A DNA stretch of 13,114 bases from Endomicrobium sp. (GTDB taxonomy: Bacteria; Elusimicrobiota; Endomicrobiia; Endomicrobiales; Endomicrobiaceae), in assembly GCA_031277075.1 (NCBI GenBank), contig JAISLV010000014.1, positions 1 to 13,114 of the forward strand, given 5' to 3'. The position numbers and the translations under genes are program-made. The notes below the pieces were generated by a model. That model saw only the letters and a program-made list of their open reading frames with translations, did not search any database and was not told the origin of the DNA. Positions 12,178-13,114 of the stretch are shown here, one piece after another (within the stretch, counting starts at the first letter, position 1; each line of letters starts with the position of its first letter).

Positions 12178-13114
12178 ATGTCTAAAAAGTTAACGGCTAT
12201 GGACGGAAATACCGCCGTCTCGCACGTAGCTCACGCTACAAATGAAGTTATTGCAATTTATCCTATTACGCCTTCGTCTACAATGGGCGAAATTTGCGAC
12301 GCAAAATCCGCAAAAGGCGAAACAAATATTTGGGGAAATGTCCCCGTAGTAAGCGAGCTCCAATCAGAAGGCGGAGCTTCGGGCGCGGTTCACGGCGCGC
12401 TTTGCGCGGGCGCGTTGACCACTACTTTTACGGCTTCGCAAGGGCTTTTGCTTATGATACCCAATATGTTTAAAATAGCGGGCGAACTCACCCCGACGGT
12501 TTTTCACGTTTCCGCCCGCGCAATAGCCACTCATGCGCTTTCAATTTTTGGCGACCATTCAGACGTTATGGCTGTGCGTCAAACGGGCTGGGCTATGCTT
12601 GCTTCGGCAAACCCGCAGGAAGCTATGGATTTTGCTTTGATATCGCAAGCCGCCGCGCTAGAATCGCGCGTTCCGTTTTTACATTTCTTCGACGGCTTCC
12701 GCACTTCTCACGAGCTGAATATGGTTGACGTTTTAAGCAAAGAACAGATGAAAGAAATGATAGACGAAAATTTAATTGCAAATCACCGCAAAAACGCTAT
12801 GAACCCCGAATATCCTACCGTCAGAGGAACGGCTCAAAACCCGGACGTATATTTTCAAGGGCGCGAAGCCGTAAATTCTTATTACGAAAAAACTCCCGCT
12901 ATTGTCAAAAAGCAGATGGAAAAATTTGAAAAATTAACAGGACGCAAATACGGACTTTACGAGTATGTAGGCGACCCCGACGCCGAACGCGTAGTAGTGA
13001 TAATGGCTTCGGGCGCAGACGTCGCTCAAACTGCGGCGCAATGTCTTGCGGGTGAAAAAGTGGGAATTTTAAAAGTCCGTTTATTTAGACCTTTTAGCGG
13101 CGTTGACTTTATAA
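12178..13114 (+). CDS. nifJ: Pyruvate:ferredoxin oxidoreductase, N-terminal part
   Basis: The gene runs off the right edge after 312 codons, so only the N-terminal third or less is present. It decarboxylates pyruvate with CoA to acetyl-CoA and CO2, passing electrons to ferredoxin or flavodoxin via thiamine diphosphate and iron-sulfur clusters; the clusters lie in the missing part. Domain I is clear: MDGNTAVSHVAHATNEVIAI then YPITPSSTMGE. T31, E64 (SELQSEGGASGA) and R114 (HVSARA) fall at the same residue numbers as the substrate-site residues I recall for the Desulfovibrio africanus enzyme, indicating the long single-chain type. Domain II begins near the window end (VVVIMASGADVAQTAAQCLA, then GILKVRLFRPF). 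AAAAGGGG at 12164-12171 lies 6 nt before the ATG. It is the central pyruvate enzyme of an anaerobe and complements the citrate synthase at 7933-9306. Confidence 0.93.
   Translation, partial: MSKKLTAMDGNTAVSHVAHATNEVIAIYPITPSSTMGEICDAKSAKGETNIWGNVPVVSELQSEGGASGAVHGALCAGALTTTFTASQGLLLMIPNMFKIAGELTPTVFHVSARAIATHALSIFGDHSDVMAVRQTGWAMLASANPQEAMDFALISQAAALESRVPFLHFFDGFRTSHELNMVDVLSKEQMKEMIDENLIANHRKNAMNPEYPTVRGTAQNPDVYFQGREAVNSYYEKTPAIVKKQMEKFEKLTGRKYGLYEYVGDPDAERVVVIMASGADVAQTAAQCLAGEKVGILKVRLFRPFSGVDFI

Overview
This is an AT-rich window (codons favour A/T at third positions, poly-A and poly-T runs are common) from a bacterium, apparently an anaerobe with a diderm-type envelope. The mix of a Re-citrate synthase-like enzyme, a pyruvate:ferredoxin oxidoreductase, Bat (aerotolerance) proteins and the order yqeK - LytR_C protein - rsfS, together with intergenic islands of short dispersed repeats, makes me lean towards Elusimicrobiota (Endomicrobium-like). 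That placement is inferred from protein flavour and gene content, not measured.

Layout. 1-508 is a non-coding island of short repeats. It leads into batD-batE (509-3027, overlapping by 1 nt), which encode exported/membrane proteins. A second repeat island fills 3028-3488. Next comes a plus-strand unit: yqeK (HD-domain Ap4A hydrolase family), a membrane-anchored LytR_C protein with an unrecognised or degenerate front half, rsfS (ribosomal silencing factor) and a lysine-rich small ORF, with a terminator-like hairpin at 5867-5890. A third repeat island (5891-6160) separates this unit from two minus-strand genes, ygiQ (radical SAM, UPF0313) and a Re-citrate synthase-like gene upstream of it. The Re-citrate synthase-like gene has a very good promoter and Shine-Dalgarno. 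At 9338-9390 a divergent promoter pair appears to share a palindromic TTGCAA -35 box, one promoter facing each way. The plus-strand side has a structured leader with a 28-codon ORF ending 1 nt before dnaX. Then follow dnaX, a 278-nt gap where many bacteria carry ybaB/ebfC, recR with its own promoter, a 28-bp imperfect hairpin, and the first 312 codons of pyruvate:ferredoxin oxidoreductase, cut by the window edge.

How the genes fit together. dnaX and recR are the usual replication/repair neighbours. The Re-citrate synthase-like enzyme and pyruvate:ferredoxin oxidoreductase would both handle acetyl-CoA, plausibly feeding a partial oxidative TCA branch to 2-oxoglutarate/glutamate. yqeK and rsfS are frequent neighbours tied to nucleotide and ribosome status, but the usual nadD is not in this window.

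The genes are mostly well-known families. The most unusual material lies between them: three repeat islands sharing modules (including a hairpin whose stem changes by compensatory substitutions), a possible -1 frameshift site in dnaX, the LytR_C protein, and the reading frame that continues directly past the rsfS stop. I did not find a defence system, CRISPR array, transposase, tRNA or rRNA.
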